Source: RHKX01 sp963745755
GTDB lineage: Bacteria > Actinomycetota > Thermoleophilia > Solirubrobacterales > 70-9
Direction of reading: 5' to 3'
NCBI GenBank assembly: GCA_963745755.1
Contig: CAVUYP010000001.1
Coordinates: 1,736,001-1,800,000 of the forward strand
Length of the DNA: 64,000 nt
Shown: positions 44,664 to 53,257 of the stretch, piece by piece
How the letters are laid out: the number at the start of each line of letters is the position of its first letter
Numbering within the stretch: position 1 is the first letter of the stretch
Made by a program: the position numbers and the translations under genes
The notes under the pieces: model-generated
The model's input: the letters and a program-made list of their open reading frames with translations, nothing else
Databases searched by the model: none
Told to the model about the DNA's origin: nothing

Positions 44664-46085
44664 ATGGCGAACCCGCGTGGATTCCTCGAAGTGCACCGCG
44701 TGCCCGCGCCCGAGCGGTCGCCGCAGGAGCGCGTGGCCGACTACGGCGAGATCTACCAGACCCTCCCCGAGGACGAGCTTCGCCACCAGGCGTCGCGCTG
44801 CATGGACTGCGGCGTGCCGTTCTGCAACAACGCCTGTCCGCTCGGCAACCTGATCCCCGACTGGAACGACCTCGCCCGGGTCGGCGACTGGAAGGCCGCG
44901 ATCGACCAGCTCCACGCCACCAACAACTTCCCCGAGTTCACCGGGCTGATCTGCCCGGCGCCGTGCGAGTCGGCCTGCGTGCTCGATATCGACGACGACC
45001 CGGTGATGATCAAGCAGATCGAGTACTGGACGATCGACCACGCCTTCGAGCAGGGCTGGGTCGTAGCCGAGCCGCCGGAGACGCGGACCGGCCGCCGCGT
45101 CGCCGTGGTCGGCTCCGGCCCGGCCGGCCTCGCCGCCGCCGACGAGCTCAACAAGATCGGTCACCGGGTCACGGTCTACGAGCGCGACGAGGCCCCCGGC
45201 GGCCTGCTGAGGTTCGGCGTACCCGACGCCAAGCTCGAGAAGTGGATGATCGACCGCCGCCTCGCCGTCCTCGAGCAGGAGGGGATCGAGTTCGTCTGCG
45301 ACGTCGACGTCGGCCGCGACCTCGGCGCCGACGAGCTCCGGGCCGGCCACGACGCCGTCGTCCTCGCGACCGGCTCGCGGGTCGAGCGTGACCTCGAGGT
45401 CCCCGGCCGCGAGCTCGACGGCGTCCACTTCGCGATGGATTACCTCTACGGCCGCAACCGCTGGGTGGCCGAGTCGCAGGGTCGCGTCGCCCGGCCGACC
45501 GAGCGGCAGATCAGCGCCGCCGGCAAGCGGGTCGTCGTGATCGGCGGCGGCGACACCGGCATGGACTGCGTCTCCAACGCGCTCCGCGAGGGCGCCGAGG
45601 ACGTCCTGCTGCTCGACGTCTATCCGGAGGTACCGGTTGGCGGGCGCTACCCGAATACGCCCTGGCCGATCCAGCCGCGGCGCCTCGTCACCACCTACGC
45701 GCTCGAGGAGGGCGGCGAGCGGCGCTTCGGCCGTCAGGTGCTCGGCATGGAGGGCGAGGGCGGCGGCGTCAGCCGGGTGATCGCCCGTGAGGTGACCGGC
45801 GATTCGTCGCGGACGCTCGTCGGCGTCGAGGGCAGCGAGTTCGCGATCGAGACCGACCTCGTCCTGATCGCGGTCGGCTTCACCAACCCCGAGCACGAGG
45901 GGCTGCTCGACGATCTCGGCGTCGCCTACGACCGCCGCGGCAACGTCAAGGCCGGCACGTTCACGACGTCGGTCGACCGCGTCTACGCGGCCGGCGACGT
46001 CCGCGTCGGCGCGTCGCTCGTCGTCACCGCGATCGCCGAGGGCCGCCGCTGCGCCCGGGTCGTCGAAGCGGCGCTGCGCGCCTGA
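44664..46085 (+). CDS. gltD: Glutamate synthase, small subunit
   Basis: 473 residues starting three bases after gltB. Two 4Fe-4S cysteine groups are present (CMDCGVPFCNNACPLGN and CPAPCESACVLDI), then an FAD site VVGSGPAGLAAADEL and an NADPH site VVIGGGDTGMDC. The GltD chain takes electrons from NAD(P)H and feeds the FMN centre of GltB. It meets the aldehyde dehydrogenase gene end-to-end with a 12-base gap. Confidence 0.95.
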   Translation: MANPRGFLEVHRVPAPERSPQERVADYGEIYQTLPEDELRHQASRCMDCGVPFCNNACPLGNLIPDWNDLARVGDWKAAIDQLHATNNFPEFTGLICPAPCESACVLDIDDDPVMIKQIEYWTIDHAFEQGWVVAEPPETRTGRRVAVVGSGPAGLAAADELNKIGHRVTVYERDEAPGGLLRFGVPDAKLEKWMIDRRLAVLEQEGIEFVCDVDVGRDLGADELRAGHDAVVLATGSRVERDLEVPGRELDGVHFAMDYLYGRNRWVAESQGRVARPTERQISAAGKRVVVIGGGDTGMDCVSNALREGAEDVLLLDVYPEVPVGGRYPNTPWPIQPRRLVTTYALEEGGERRFGRQVLGMEGEGGGVSRVIAREVTGDSSRTLVGVEGSEFAIETDLVLIAVGFTNPEHEGLLDDLGVAYDRRGNVKAGTFTTSVDRVYAAGDVRVGASLVVTAIAEGRRCARVVEAALRA

Positions 46086-46097
46086 CCCCGACGCGCC

Positions 46098-47486
46098 TCA
46101 GGGCGTGACGATCGTCATCGTCCGCGTCGTCGTGAAGAAGTCCCGGGCGGCGCGTCCCTGCTCCCGCGGGCCAAAGCCGGAGAGCTTCTCACCGCCGAAC
46201 GGAGCGTAGTAGTCAACGCCCGGCGTCGCGGCGTTGACGCGGATCAGGCCACAGTCGAGCCGGCTGGCAGCGGCCGTCGCAGCGGCCACGTCGCGACCGT
46301 GAACGGCGCCGACCAGGCCATAGCGAGTCGCGTTCGCCGCCGCGACCGCGTCGTCGGCATCGGCGACGCGGATCATCGTCAGCAACGGCCCGAATGTCTC
46401 CTCCCGGTTGACGTCGTCGGCGACGTCGTCGACCGCGAGGATCGTCGGAGCGACGAAGTGCCCGCTGCCGCCGGTCGGCGGCTCGGCGGCGGCAACCACC
46501 CTCGCGCCGCGGTCGATCGCGGCGGCGATCCGGGCCTCGAACCGGTCGGCGGCAGCGCCGTCGATGAGCGGGCCGACGACCGTCTCCTCGTCGGCGGGAT
46601 CGCCGACGCGCAGCACTGCCACGGCGGCGGTGAGCTCGGCCTCGAGCGCATCGGCGATCGGCCCGACGGCGATCACCCGCCGCGTCGCCGTGCACTTCTG
46701 CCCCGCGAACGGCATCGCGCCGGCGACGATCAACCGCGCGGCGGCAGCCGGGTCGGCATCGGCGAGCACGACCGCCGGATTGTGTCCGCCCATTTCCGCC
46801 TGGGCGGGAGCGCCGCGACGGGCCATCCGCTCGGCGACCGCGAGCCCGGCCGCGGTCGAGCCGGTGAAGGTGGTCGCCGCGATCCGCGGGTCGTCGAGCA
46901 GCTCGCCGATCTCGGCGCCGGGGACGTTCAGCACCGAGAGGACGCCGGGCGGCAGGATCTCGTCCCCGATCTCCTCGATGACCCGGGCGACGCCGATCGC
47001 CGCGCTCGCCGGCTTCATGACGACGGCGTTCCCGTACGCCAGCGCGGGCGATGCCTTCCAGAGCGGGATCGCGAGCGGAAAATTCCACGGACTGATCGTC
47101 AGCACGACCCCGAGCGGCTCCCGCCTGACCAGCACCTCGGTCGCGGCAGCCGAGGCGGGAAGCACCTCTCCGATCGGGTCGAAGGCGGCCTGTGCGTAGT
47201 AGCGCAGGATCGCGACTGCGCGGGCGACCTCGCCTCGCGATTCGGAGATCGGCTTGCCGACCTCGCCGGTGATCAGCTCGGCCAGCCCCTGCCGTCCGGC
47301 GATCGCGTCGGCGAGGGCATCGAGCGCCCGCGACCGCTCCGGGGCGAGCCGAAGCCAGTCCCGCTGTGCCTCGACGGCGCGGGCCAACGTCGACTCGACG
47401 ATCGCCGGACTCGGCGGCTCCGCCGTCGCAACGACCTGGCCGGGGTGGGTCGGGTCGGTGCTGGTGATCGTCGCGATCGCGATCAC
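46098..47486 (-). CDS. NAD(P)-dependent aldehyde dehydrogenase
   Basis: 462 residues starting at GTG 47486. The catalytic set is complete: N135 in SPWNFP, E231 in AEMGGHNP and C265 in GQKCTATRR, plus GSTAAG for cofactor binding. The family is the succinate- or glycolaldehyde-semialdehyde-type group. It is the last gene of the 53.1-46.1 kb operon, 25 bases after the GntR gene, and probably oxidises an aldehyde made by the preceding enzymes. Confidence 0.88.
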   Translation of the reverse strand: MIAIATITSTDPTHPGQVVATAEPPSPAIVESTLARAVEAQRDWLRLAPERSRALDALADAIAGRQGLAELITGEVGKPISESRGEVARAVAILRYYAQAAFDPIGEVLPASAAATEVLVRREPLGVVLTISPWNFPLAIPLWKASPALAYGNAVVMKPASAAIGVARVIEEIGDEILPPGVLSVLNVPGAEIGELLDDPRIAATTFTGSTAAGLAVAERMARRGAPAQAEMGGHNPAVVLADADPAAAARLIVAGAMPFAGQKCTATRRVIAVGPIADALEAELTAAVAVLRVGDPADEETVVGPLIDGAAADRFEARIAAAIDRGARVVAAAEPPTGGSGHFVAPTILAVDDVADDVNREETFGPLLTMIRVADADDAVAAANATRYGLVGAVHGRDVAAATAAASRLDCGLIRVNAATPGVDYYAPFGGEKLSGFGPREQGRAARDFFTTTRTMTIVTP

Positions 47487-47511
47487 CCCCCAGCGGCGGT
47501 GTGATTCGCCA

Positions 47512-48228
47512 TCAGCCGATCACCAGGCCAGCCCAGCGGACGCTCGGCTGGACGCCCGCTGCATCGTCCTCCTGACGGAGCAGCAGCGAGCTCGTGTTGA
47601 CGAGGTGACTCTTCATTGCCGCCGCGGCGGCATCCGGGTCATTGGCCTCGATCGCGGCGATGATCGCCTCGTGCTCGCGGACGATCGCGGGGAGGTCGCG
47701 CGAGCGTCCGACCGTCGAGACGCCGCGGGTCAGGATCAGGTCGCGCAGCGAGTCGACGTAGGAGGCGAGGCGGCTGTTGCCGGAGGCCTCGTTGATGATC
47801 TCGTGAAAGCGGCGGTCATGGGCCATCATCGTGACCTCGTCGCGATCGCGGGCCGCCCTCCGCATCGCCTGGAGCTCGTCGCTGAGGGCGGCGGCGGTCT
47901 CCTCGGTCGCCTGCTCGGCGGCCCGGTGGGCGGCCGGAACCTCGAGCAGGATGCGAAGCGAGAGGATCTCCTCGAGATCGTGGATCGAGGTCTGGAGGAT
48001 GCGGACGCCACGGTTCCGCTCGAACTCGACCATCCCCTTACCTTCGAGATCGATCAGCGCCTCGCGGACGGGGGTCCTCGAAACGCCGAGCGAGGTGGCC
48101 AGGCTCTGCACCGAATGCAGGGATCCGGGCGCGAGCCGGCCGTCGATGATCGCCTCTCGCAGCGAGTCGCGAACGCGATCGGTGATGCTCGGATCGGCCT
48201 TGATCTCCTGCAGGGAACCGTCAGCCAT
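47512..48228 (-). CDS. GntR-family regulator, FCD-type
   Basis: 238 residues. The winged-helix half has DRVRDSLREAIIDGRLAPG and SLATSLGVSRTPVREALIDLEGKGMV, the usual GntR recognition block. The effector half is all-helical (FCD): RILLEVPAAHRAA, DRRFHEIINEASGN and REHEAIIAAIEA, with Asp/His residues that in relatives bind a metal and an organic acid. It overlaps the end of the Gfo/Idh gene by eight bases, so it sits inside the catabolic operon and probably regulates it. Confidence 0.9.
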   Translation of the reverse strand: MADGSLQEIKADPSITDRVRDSLREAIIDGRLAPGSLHSVQSLATSLGVSRTPVREALIDLEGKGMVEFERNRGVRILQTSIHDLEEILSLRILLEVPAAHRAAEQATEETAAALSDELQAMRRAARDRDEVTMMAHDRRFHEIINEASGNSRLASYVDSLRDLILTRGVSTVGRSRDLPAIVREHEAIIAAIEANDPDAAAAAMKSHLVNTSSLLLRQEDDAAGVQPSVRWAGLVIG

Positions 48229-49255
48229 CGGTCACTCCCGTGTGGCGCGGCAGGGCCGCGCTGCTCGTCTCGACGACCTCGACCCGCTCGCCACTCTCGG
48301 CGGACCTGTACGCGGCTTCGATGACCGCGACCGTGTCACGGGCGACGGTCGCCCCGACGACCGGTGCCCGGCCGCCGGCGAACGCGGTCAGGGCCTCGTC
48401 GACCGAACGGGCGACCGAAGCGTCCCAGCTGTCGGTTACCGGCTCCGCGCTCCAGCCCTGGCCGTCGCGAACCCGCAGCTGCGGCTCGTCGCGCAGATCG
48501 CCCTCGAAATACGCCTCACAACCGGCGACGGTCGCCGCCCCGGCCGTGCCGATCGCGTCGATCCGGTCGTCGAACGTCCCGGCCGGGCCGAAGTAGCTTC
48601 CCTGCACGATTCCCGTCGCGCCGCCGGCGAACTCGATCGCGATGCTGAACGACTCCTCCGCCCGGGGCGCGTCCATGACCGCCGTCACCGCGGCGATCGG
48701 ACCGCCGAGCGCCTGCATCACATAGACGCGGTGGATGCCCGCGTCCATCAGCAGGCCACCGCCGACGATCGCCGGATCCTCACGCCAGCCGCGATAGCGG
48801 TCGCCGATCCAGAGCCGGGCGTAGATCGCCCGCAATTCGCCGAGCCGGCCGCGGTCGATCAGCTCGCGGAGTCGTTCGTGCGGTCGGTAGAAGAGCTGGT
48901 TGTGGGAGACCCCAACCTCGACGCCGGCGCGGGCGGCGGCAGCGGCGATCCGGTCGCAACCGTCGAGGTCGACCGCGAGAGGCTTCTCGAGGAGCACGTC
49001 GCAGCCGGCATCGATCGCCCGCAGCGCCGCCTCGACGTGGAGCGAGTGGGGAAGGCAGACGTCGATCACGTCGAGATCCGCGTCGGCGAGCATCGCCGCG
49101 AGTTCGGTGTAGGCCGGGACCTCGCCGCCGGCGCTCGCGTCCGCGAGGGCGGGATCGAGGTCGCAGACCGCGGCGAGCGTCGCCGCCCCGCTGCGCCGAA
49201 TCGTCCGCAGGTGATGCTGGCCGATCTCGCCGAGGCCGACGATCCCGGTCCTCAT
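48221..49255 (-). CDS. Gfo/Idh/MocA-family dehydrogenase
   Basis: 344 residues. NAD(P)-binding GIVGLGEIGQHHL, VCLPHSLH, EKPLAVDL (the conserved Lys-Pro), and GGGLLMDAGIHRVYVM with the catalytic Asp and His. This family oxidises sugar or cyclitol hydroxyl groups. Its start overlaps the stop of the upstream TIM-barrel gene by four bases (ATGA). Substrate unknown; inositol- or sugar-acid-like compounds are typical. Confidence 0.88.
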   Translation of the reverse strand: MRTGIVGLGEIGQHHLRTIRRSGAATLAAVCDLDPALADASAGGEVPAYTELAAMLADADLDVIDVCLPHSLHVEAALRAIDAGCDVLLEKPLAVDLDGCDRIAAAAARAGVEVGVSHNQLFYRPHERLRELIDRGRLGELRAIYARLWIGDRYRGWREDPAIVGGGLLMDAGIHRVYVMQALGGPIAAVTAVMDAPRAEESFSIAIEFAGGATGIVQGSYFGPAGTFDDRIDAIGTAGAATVAGCEAYFEGDLRDEPQLRVRDGQGWSAEPVTDSWDASVARSVDEALTAFAGGRAPVVGATVARDTVAVIEAAYRSAESGERVEVVETSSAALPRHTGVTDG

Positions 49256-50055
49256 CGGCGCCTCCCGTTCCGGTCGGCGAGCAGGGACTCGACCTGCTCG
49301 CGGGCGAGTCGGGCAGCCCGGCCCGGATCGCGACCGAGGATCTGCTCGTAATAGCGGTAGGCCTCGAACTCCACCGACATCGCGCCGGCGAAGCCGGAAT
49401 CGTCGAGCGCGTCGAAGAGGTCCGTCCACGGCACACGTCCCTCGCCGAGCAGGCAGAAGATGAAGTCCTCGCCGTCCATACCGGGGCGCCCGAACGCGTC
49501 CTTGAGGTGTACGTGGACGATCCGATCGCCCCAGCGGCGGGCGAGCGCCGGGATGTCGTCGCCGCTGAGCACGAAATGGCTGGGGTCGAAGGTGACCGAT
49601 ACCGGGACGCTGTCGAGGACCCGCTCCGCCGTCTCGGCGTCATGGGCGAGCGTTCCCCAGCAGGGCTCGAAGCCGATCGCGACGCCGAGCTCCGCGCCGC
49701 GGTCGCAAGCCGCCTCGAGGCCGCGCAGCGCGACGCTCCATGCGGCCTCGTCGTCGCGGCGCTGGGCGCCGTCCTCCCAGAGGTTGGGCCCGGTGACCAC
49801 GTCGACGATCTCGATCCCGGCATCGGCCGCACGCTCAATCGCGGTCAGGGTCGCAGCGAGCGCCCGATCGCCGCCGCTGACGAAATCCTGCTGGCAGGCC
49901 AGCGCCACCGCCGGCTCACGCAGGTCGTCGAGATGCGCCATCGTCCACTCGACGCCGTCGTAGCCCGCCTCACGCAGTGAATCGGCCACCGCCGACGCCG
50001 CCATCTCCTCGTAGCCGAGCGCGGCGATGAACGCAATCGGGCGGGCCGTCGTCAA
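49252..50055 (-). CDS. Sugar-phosphate isomerase/epimerase-like TIM barrel
   Basis: 267 residues from TTG 50055, which overlaps the aminotransferase stop (TTGA). AP-endonuclease-2/hydroxypyruvate-isomerase-type fold: GYDGVEWTM, VDVVTGPNLWEDG, GVAIGFEPCWGT (metal Glu), VTFDPSHFVLSG (Asp and His), VHVHLKDAFG, and a closing MSVEFEAYRYYE. Relatives include IolE, IolI and Hyi. The metal ligands look intact, so it should be an active isomerase, epimerase or dehydratase. Confidence 0.8.
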   Translation of the reverse strand: MTTARPIAFIAALGYEEMAASAVADSLREAGYDGVEWTMAHLDDLREPAVALACQQDFVSGGDRALAATLTAIERAADAGIEIVDVVTGPNLWEDGAQRRDDEAAWSVALRGLEAACDRGAELGVAIGFEPCWGTLAHDAETAERVLDSVPVSVTFDPSHFVLSGDDIPALARRWGDRIVHVHLKDAFGRPGMDGEDFIFCLLGEGRVPWTDLFDALDDSGFAGAMSVEFEAYRYYEQILGRDPGRAARLAREQVESLLADRNGRRR

Positions 50056-51368
50056 AGCGCGGCCTCGACCTCGGCCAGGGCCTTGCCGAACAGCTCGGTC
50101 ATCTCGACGATCTCGTCCTCGCCGACGTTCACCGCCGGCTTGAACTTGATCACGTTGCCGTTGGAGCCGAATACCGGCCCGGTCTTGCCGACCATCAGGC
50201 CATGCTCGAGGCACGCCGCCATGACCTGATCGGTCTCGTTGAAGGCCCGCTCCTTGGTCTCGCGGTCGCGGACCAGCTCGACGCCGACCATCAGCCCCTG
50301 GGCGCGGATGTCGCCGATCAGCTTCGAGCCCTTCTCGATCTCCTCGAGCCGCTCGACCAGCAGGCCGCCCATCCGCTCCGAGTTGGCGGGAAGGTCGTCG
50401 CGGACCATCACCTCGATCATCGCCAGGGCCGCGGCACAGGCGACCGGATTGCCGGCCTGCGTGAAGCCGTACTCCCACGGCAGCAGCTCCGAGTACTCGG
50501 GCGTCGCGATCGTCGCCGACAGCGGCAACCCGCCGCCCAGCGCCTTGCCGAGGATGATCATCTCCGGCTCGACGGTCGTCCGCTCGGTCGCGAACATCGG
50601 TCCGCAGCGGCAGAACGCTCCCTGCACCTCGTCGACGATCAGCGGCACCTCGTGGTCCCGGCAGATCTCATGCACCCGCTCGAGGTATCCGTCGGGGGCG
50701 GGAATCATCCCTCCGTTCGCCTGGAAGGTCTCGACCACCACCCCGGCGGGCCCGTTCGTGTGCCCCTTCTGGAGCGCGAAGTCGACGTACTCGGCGCAGG
50801 CGACGTCGCAGCTCTCCGGCTGCAGGCCGAGCGGGCAGCGGTAGCAGTCGTAGTTCGGGACCCGCATCTGCCGCGGCAGGTAGCGGTCGAGGCCCCGGTT
50901 CGATCCCTCGACCATGCCCGGATCGACGTAGGTCATCGCGATCGTCGCGAACGTGCGGCCGTGGAAGGCTGCGTCGAGAACGACGAAGTCGGTGCCGCCG
51001 GTTGCGCGCATCGCCAGATGGACCGCCCCCTCGACCGCCCCGGCTCCGGACAGCGCGTAGAGAACCTTCGAGAGCCGTCCGGGCGCGAGTTCGGCCAGCT
51101 TCTTCGCCAGCTCGGTCCGGGCCTCGCTCTCGAACACCGGCGAGACGTAGTCGATCGTGTCGAGCTGCTCGATGATCGCCCGCTTCACCTCGGGATGGCG
51201 AAAGCCGAGATTGAGCACCCACTCCGCCGAGATCGCGTCGAGGTACTCGTTGCCGTCGGCGTCGGCGACACGCATCCCATCGCCGCTGATCAACGCCATG
51301 TCGACGTCGCCCATGCACTTGATCACGTGCTCGTCCGACTCCGCGCGCAGCTCGCGGGCCTTGCTCAT
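50052..51368 (-). CDS. Class III aminotransferase with a Cys cluster
   Basis: 438 residues, PLP fold type I. The Lys that holds PLP is K275 in ILGKALGGG, D246 (VDEVQG) binds the ring nitrogen, and FHGRTF is present. Residues 175-191 carry four cysteines in a C-x2-C-x8-C-x3-C arrangement (CYRCPL then SCDVAC). Some actinobacterial class III enzymes share this insertion; a structural metal is possible but not shown. A strong GGAGGGAG precedes the ATG. It would remove or add an amino group on the pathway substrate. Confidence 0.88.
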   Translation of the reverse strand: MSKARELRAESDEHVIKCMGDVDMALISGDGMRVADADGNEYLDAISAEWVLNLGFRHPEVKRAIIEQLDTIDYVSPVFESEARTELAKKLAELAPGRLSKVLYALSGAGAVEGAVHLAMRATGGTDFVVLDAAFHGRTFATIAMTYVDPGMVEGSNRGLDRYLPRQMRVPNYDCYRCPLGLQPESCDVACAEYVDFALQKGHTNGPAGVVVETFQANGGMIPAPDGYLERVHEICRDHEVPLIVDEVQGAFCRCGPMFATERTTVEPEMIILGKALGGGLPLSATIATPEYSELLPWEYGFTQAGNPVACAAALAMIEVMVRDDLPANSERMGGLLVERLEEIEKGSKLIGDIRAQGLMVGVELVRDRETKERAFNETDQVMAACLEHGLMVGKTGPVFGSNGNVIKFKPAVNVGEDEIVEMTELFGKALAEVEAAL

Positions 51369-51390
51369 CGGATCTCCCTCCGCTCGCGGG

Positions 51391-53148
51391 TCATTCGGGC
51401 AGGTAGGCCGGTCGCGGAAGATCCCAGTGGCCGACGTTGATGCCCTCGGTGTCCTCGGGCCGGCGCGAGAGCACGAACTCGATCAGGTAGGGGCCCTCGG
51501 AGGCCAGGGCCCGCTGGACGGCTCCGGCGACCTGATCGGCCGTCTCGACCCGCTCGGCTGCGCAGTTGAACGCCTTCGCGATCGCGACGAAGTCGACCGG
51601 CATCAGCTGGTCTCCGCGCCGCGAGCGGAACTCGACCGAGAACGCCCGGTCCTCGCCGAACATGCCGCGCTGGAAGTCCCGGATCGAGAGCCAGCCGGTG
51701 TTGTTCAGGCAGGCGATGATGCAGGCGGCGCCGGTCTCGGCCGCCACGGCGAGCTCCTGGATGGTCTGCTGGAGGTCGCCGTCGCCGGCGAATCCGACGA
51801 CCGGGCGGTCCGGCTGGGCGAGCTTCGCCCCGATCGCGGCCGGGAGCGTGTACCCCATCGTCGAGTAGCCGCCCGGACTCAGCCAGGTCCGCGGCTCGTA
51901 GGAGAGGAACTCCTGGAAGGCCTGGATCTGCGGGTGCCCCGCCGACGCGATCGCGATCGTCTCGCGCGGGGTCGCCTGACGGACCTCGTGCAGCACCCGG
52001 CTCATCGACAGCTCGTCGCTCCAGCGCTGCTTGATCTGCTCGCGCCAGCGCTGCCGCCACTCGGCGAGCTCGGCCCGGTACTCGGGGCGATCGATCCCGG
52101 CCGGCCCGCCGCGGTCCTGTAGGGCGTCGAGTAGGTCGGCGAGCCCGGAGCGCGCATCGCAGACGGCACCGACGGCCGTCGGGTAATTCTTGCCGATCTC
52201 GGTCGGGTCGATGTCGAAGTGGACGATCTCGGTCGGCGGAATCGAGAACGACTGCCCGTCGACGTAGGAGGAGGATGTCTGCTCGGCGAACCTGGTCCCG
52301 ACGGCGAGGATCACATCGGCCTCGCGGGACATGTGGTTGCCGACCGCGGTCCCGTTCGATCCGGTGTGCTCGGCGGCGAGCGGATGGTCCTCGGGGAAGA
52401 CGCCCTTGCCCATCATCGTCACGACGACCGGCGCGTCGAGGTACTCGGCGACGGCGCGGACCTCGGTCGCCGCCTCGGCGGTCAGGCAGCCGCCGCCGGC
52501 GAGGATGATCGGCCGCTCGGCCGCAAGCAGCTTCGCGGCCGCAGCGTCGACGGCGTCCGGATCGGCGCGGAGGCGACCGCGAGCGGGGCGCCGCGCCGCC
52601 GGATCGGGCACCGGCAGATCGGTCGTCTCCGCCTGCACGTCCATCGGCAGCTCGATGTGGACCGGCCCCGGCCGGCCCGAGAGCATCGTGTTGAAGGCCC
52701 GGGGGAGCACGTCGGCGAGCAGATCGACATGCTGGACGTCCCAGTTCCGCTTCACCATCGGCTCGATGATCTGCGGGAAGACGTTGTCCTGCTGCCGCTC
52801 CAGCTCCTGCAGGACGCCGCGGCCGAGCATGTAGGTCTGCGGGCCACCCGTGAACGAGATCAGCGGGATCGAATCGACGAACGCCGTGGTCAGGCCGGTT
52901 GCCACGTTCATCGACCCCGGCCCGATCGACGTCAGCGTGGCGAGAGGCCGGCCCGATGCCCGGAAGTAGGCATCGGCCATGTGGGCCGCCGCCTGCTCGT
53001 GCCTGGGCGCGATGACTGCGATCCGGTCCTCACGGTCCTTGAGTGCGTCGAACGCCGCCATGTCGCCGTGACCCGGAATACCGAAGACGTACGGGACGCC
53101 CTCGGCGATCAGGTACTCGGCGACCATCTCGCCACCGGTCAGAGCCAT
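51391..53148 (-). CDS. ThDP-dependent enzyme, acetolactate-synthase superfamily
   Basis: 585 residues, three-domain ThDP fold. The activating Glu is kept (E51 in RHEQAA), unlike glyoxylate carboligase where it is Val. The first domain reads GIPGHGDM and TSIGPGSMNVATGL; the cofactor domain has GFAGDGDLQQTIQEL ending in LNN. The GHG and SIGPG blocks recall IolD (cyclohexanedione hydrolase) as well as acetolactate synthase. It is the first gene of the six-gene operon. The reaction could be a C-C cleavage, carboligation or ring opening; the substrate is unknown. Confidence 0.85.
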   Translation of the reverse strand: MALTGGEMVAEYLIAEGVPYVFGIPGHGDMAAFDALKDREDRIAVIAPRHEQAAAHMADAYFRASGRPLATLTSIGPGSMNVATGLTTAFVDSIPLISFTGGPQTYMLGRGVLQELERQQDNVFPQIIEPMVKRNWDVQHVDLLADVLPRAFNTMLSGRPGPVHIELPMDVQAETTDLPVPDPAARRPARGRLRADPDAVDAAAAKLLAAERPIILAGGGCLTAEAATEVRAVAEYLDAPVVVTMMGKGVFPEDHPLAAEHTGSNGTAVGNHMSREADVILAVGTRFAEQTSSSYVDGQSFSIPPTEIVHFDIDPTEIGKNYPTAVGAVCDARSGLADLLDALQDRGGPAGIDRPEYRAELAEWRQRWREQIKQRWSDELSMSRVLHEVRQATPRETIAIASAGHPQIQAFQEFLSYEPRTWLSPGGYSTMGYTLPAAIGAKLAQPDRPVVGFAGDGDLQQTIQELAVAAETGAACIIACLNNTGWLSIRDFQRGMFGEDRAFSVEFRSRRGDQLMPVDFVAIAKAFNCAAERVETADQVAGAVQRALASEGPYLIEFVLSRRPEDTEGINVGHWDLPRPAYLPE

Positions 53149-53211
53149 CTACCTCTCCTCTCGCTCGGCCCGAAAGCGGTCGGGCAGGATCGCCTCTGCG
53201 TCCCTCACATG

Positions 53212-53235
53212 CAGCCGGTAGCATGTTACCGGCTG
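53212..53235. promoter_or_regulatory. Palindromic operator between divergent genes
   Basis: CAGCCGGTA (53212-53220) and TACCGGCTG (53227-53235) are perfect 9-base arms with a 6-base centre GCATGT. The site lies between the ThDP-enzyme operon and the GlcD-like gene, 23 bases before the latter's ATG. The G-G-T-A-N6-T-A-C-C core is of a size suited to a GntR/FCD dimer. Confidence 0.6.
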
Positions 53236-53257
53236 GCTGCGGATCTTGCACGTCCGA

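Noticed and set aside
42554..45391. Long overlapping frames across gltB-gltD
   Set aside because: Shadow frames of two genes with unmistakable domains and cofactor motifs.
47484..47513. ATG 47513 overlapping the GntR stop (TGATG) as the aldehyde dehydrogenase start
   Set aside because: It is out of frame by two bases with the enzyme, and the single-extra-base pattern seen elsewhere would not repair it. GTG 47486 was kept.
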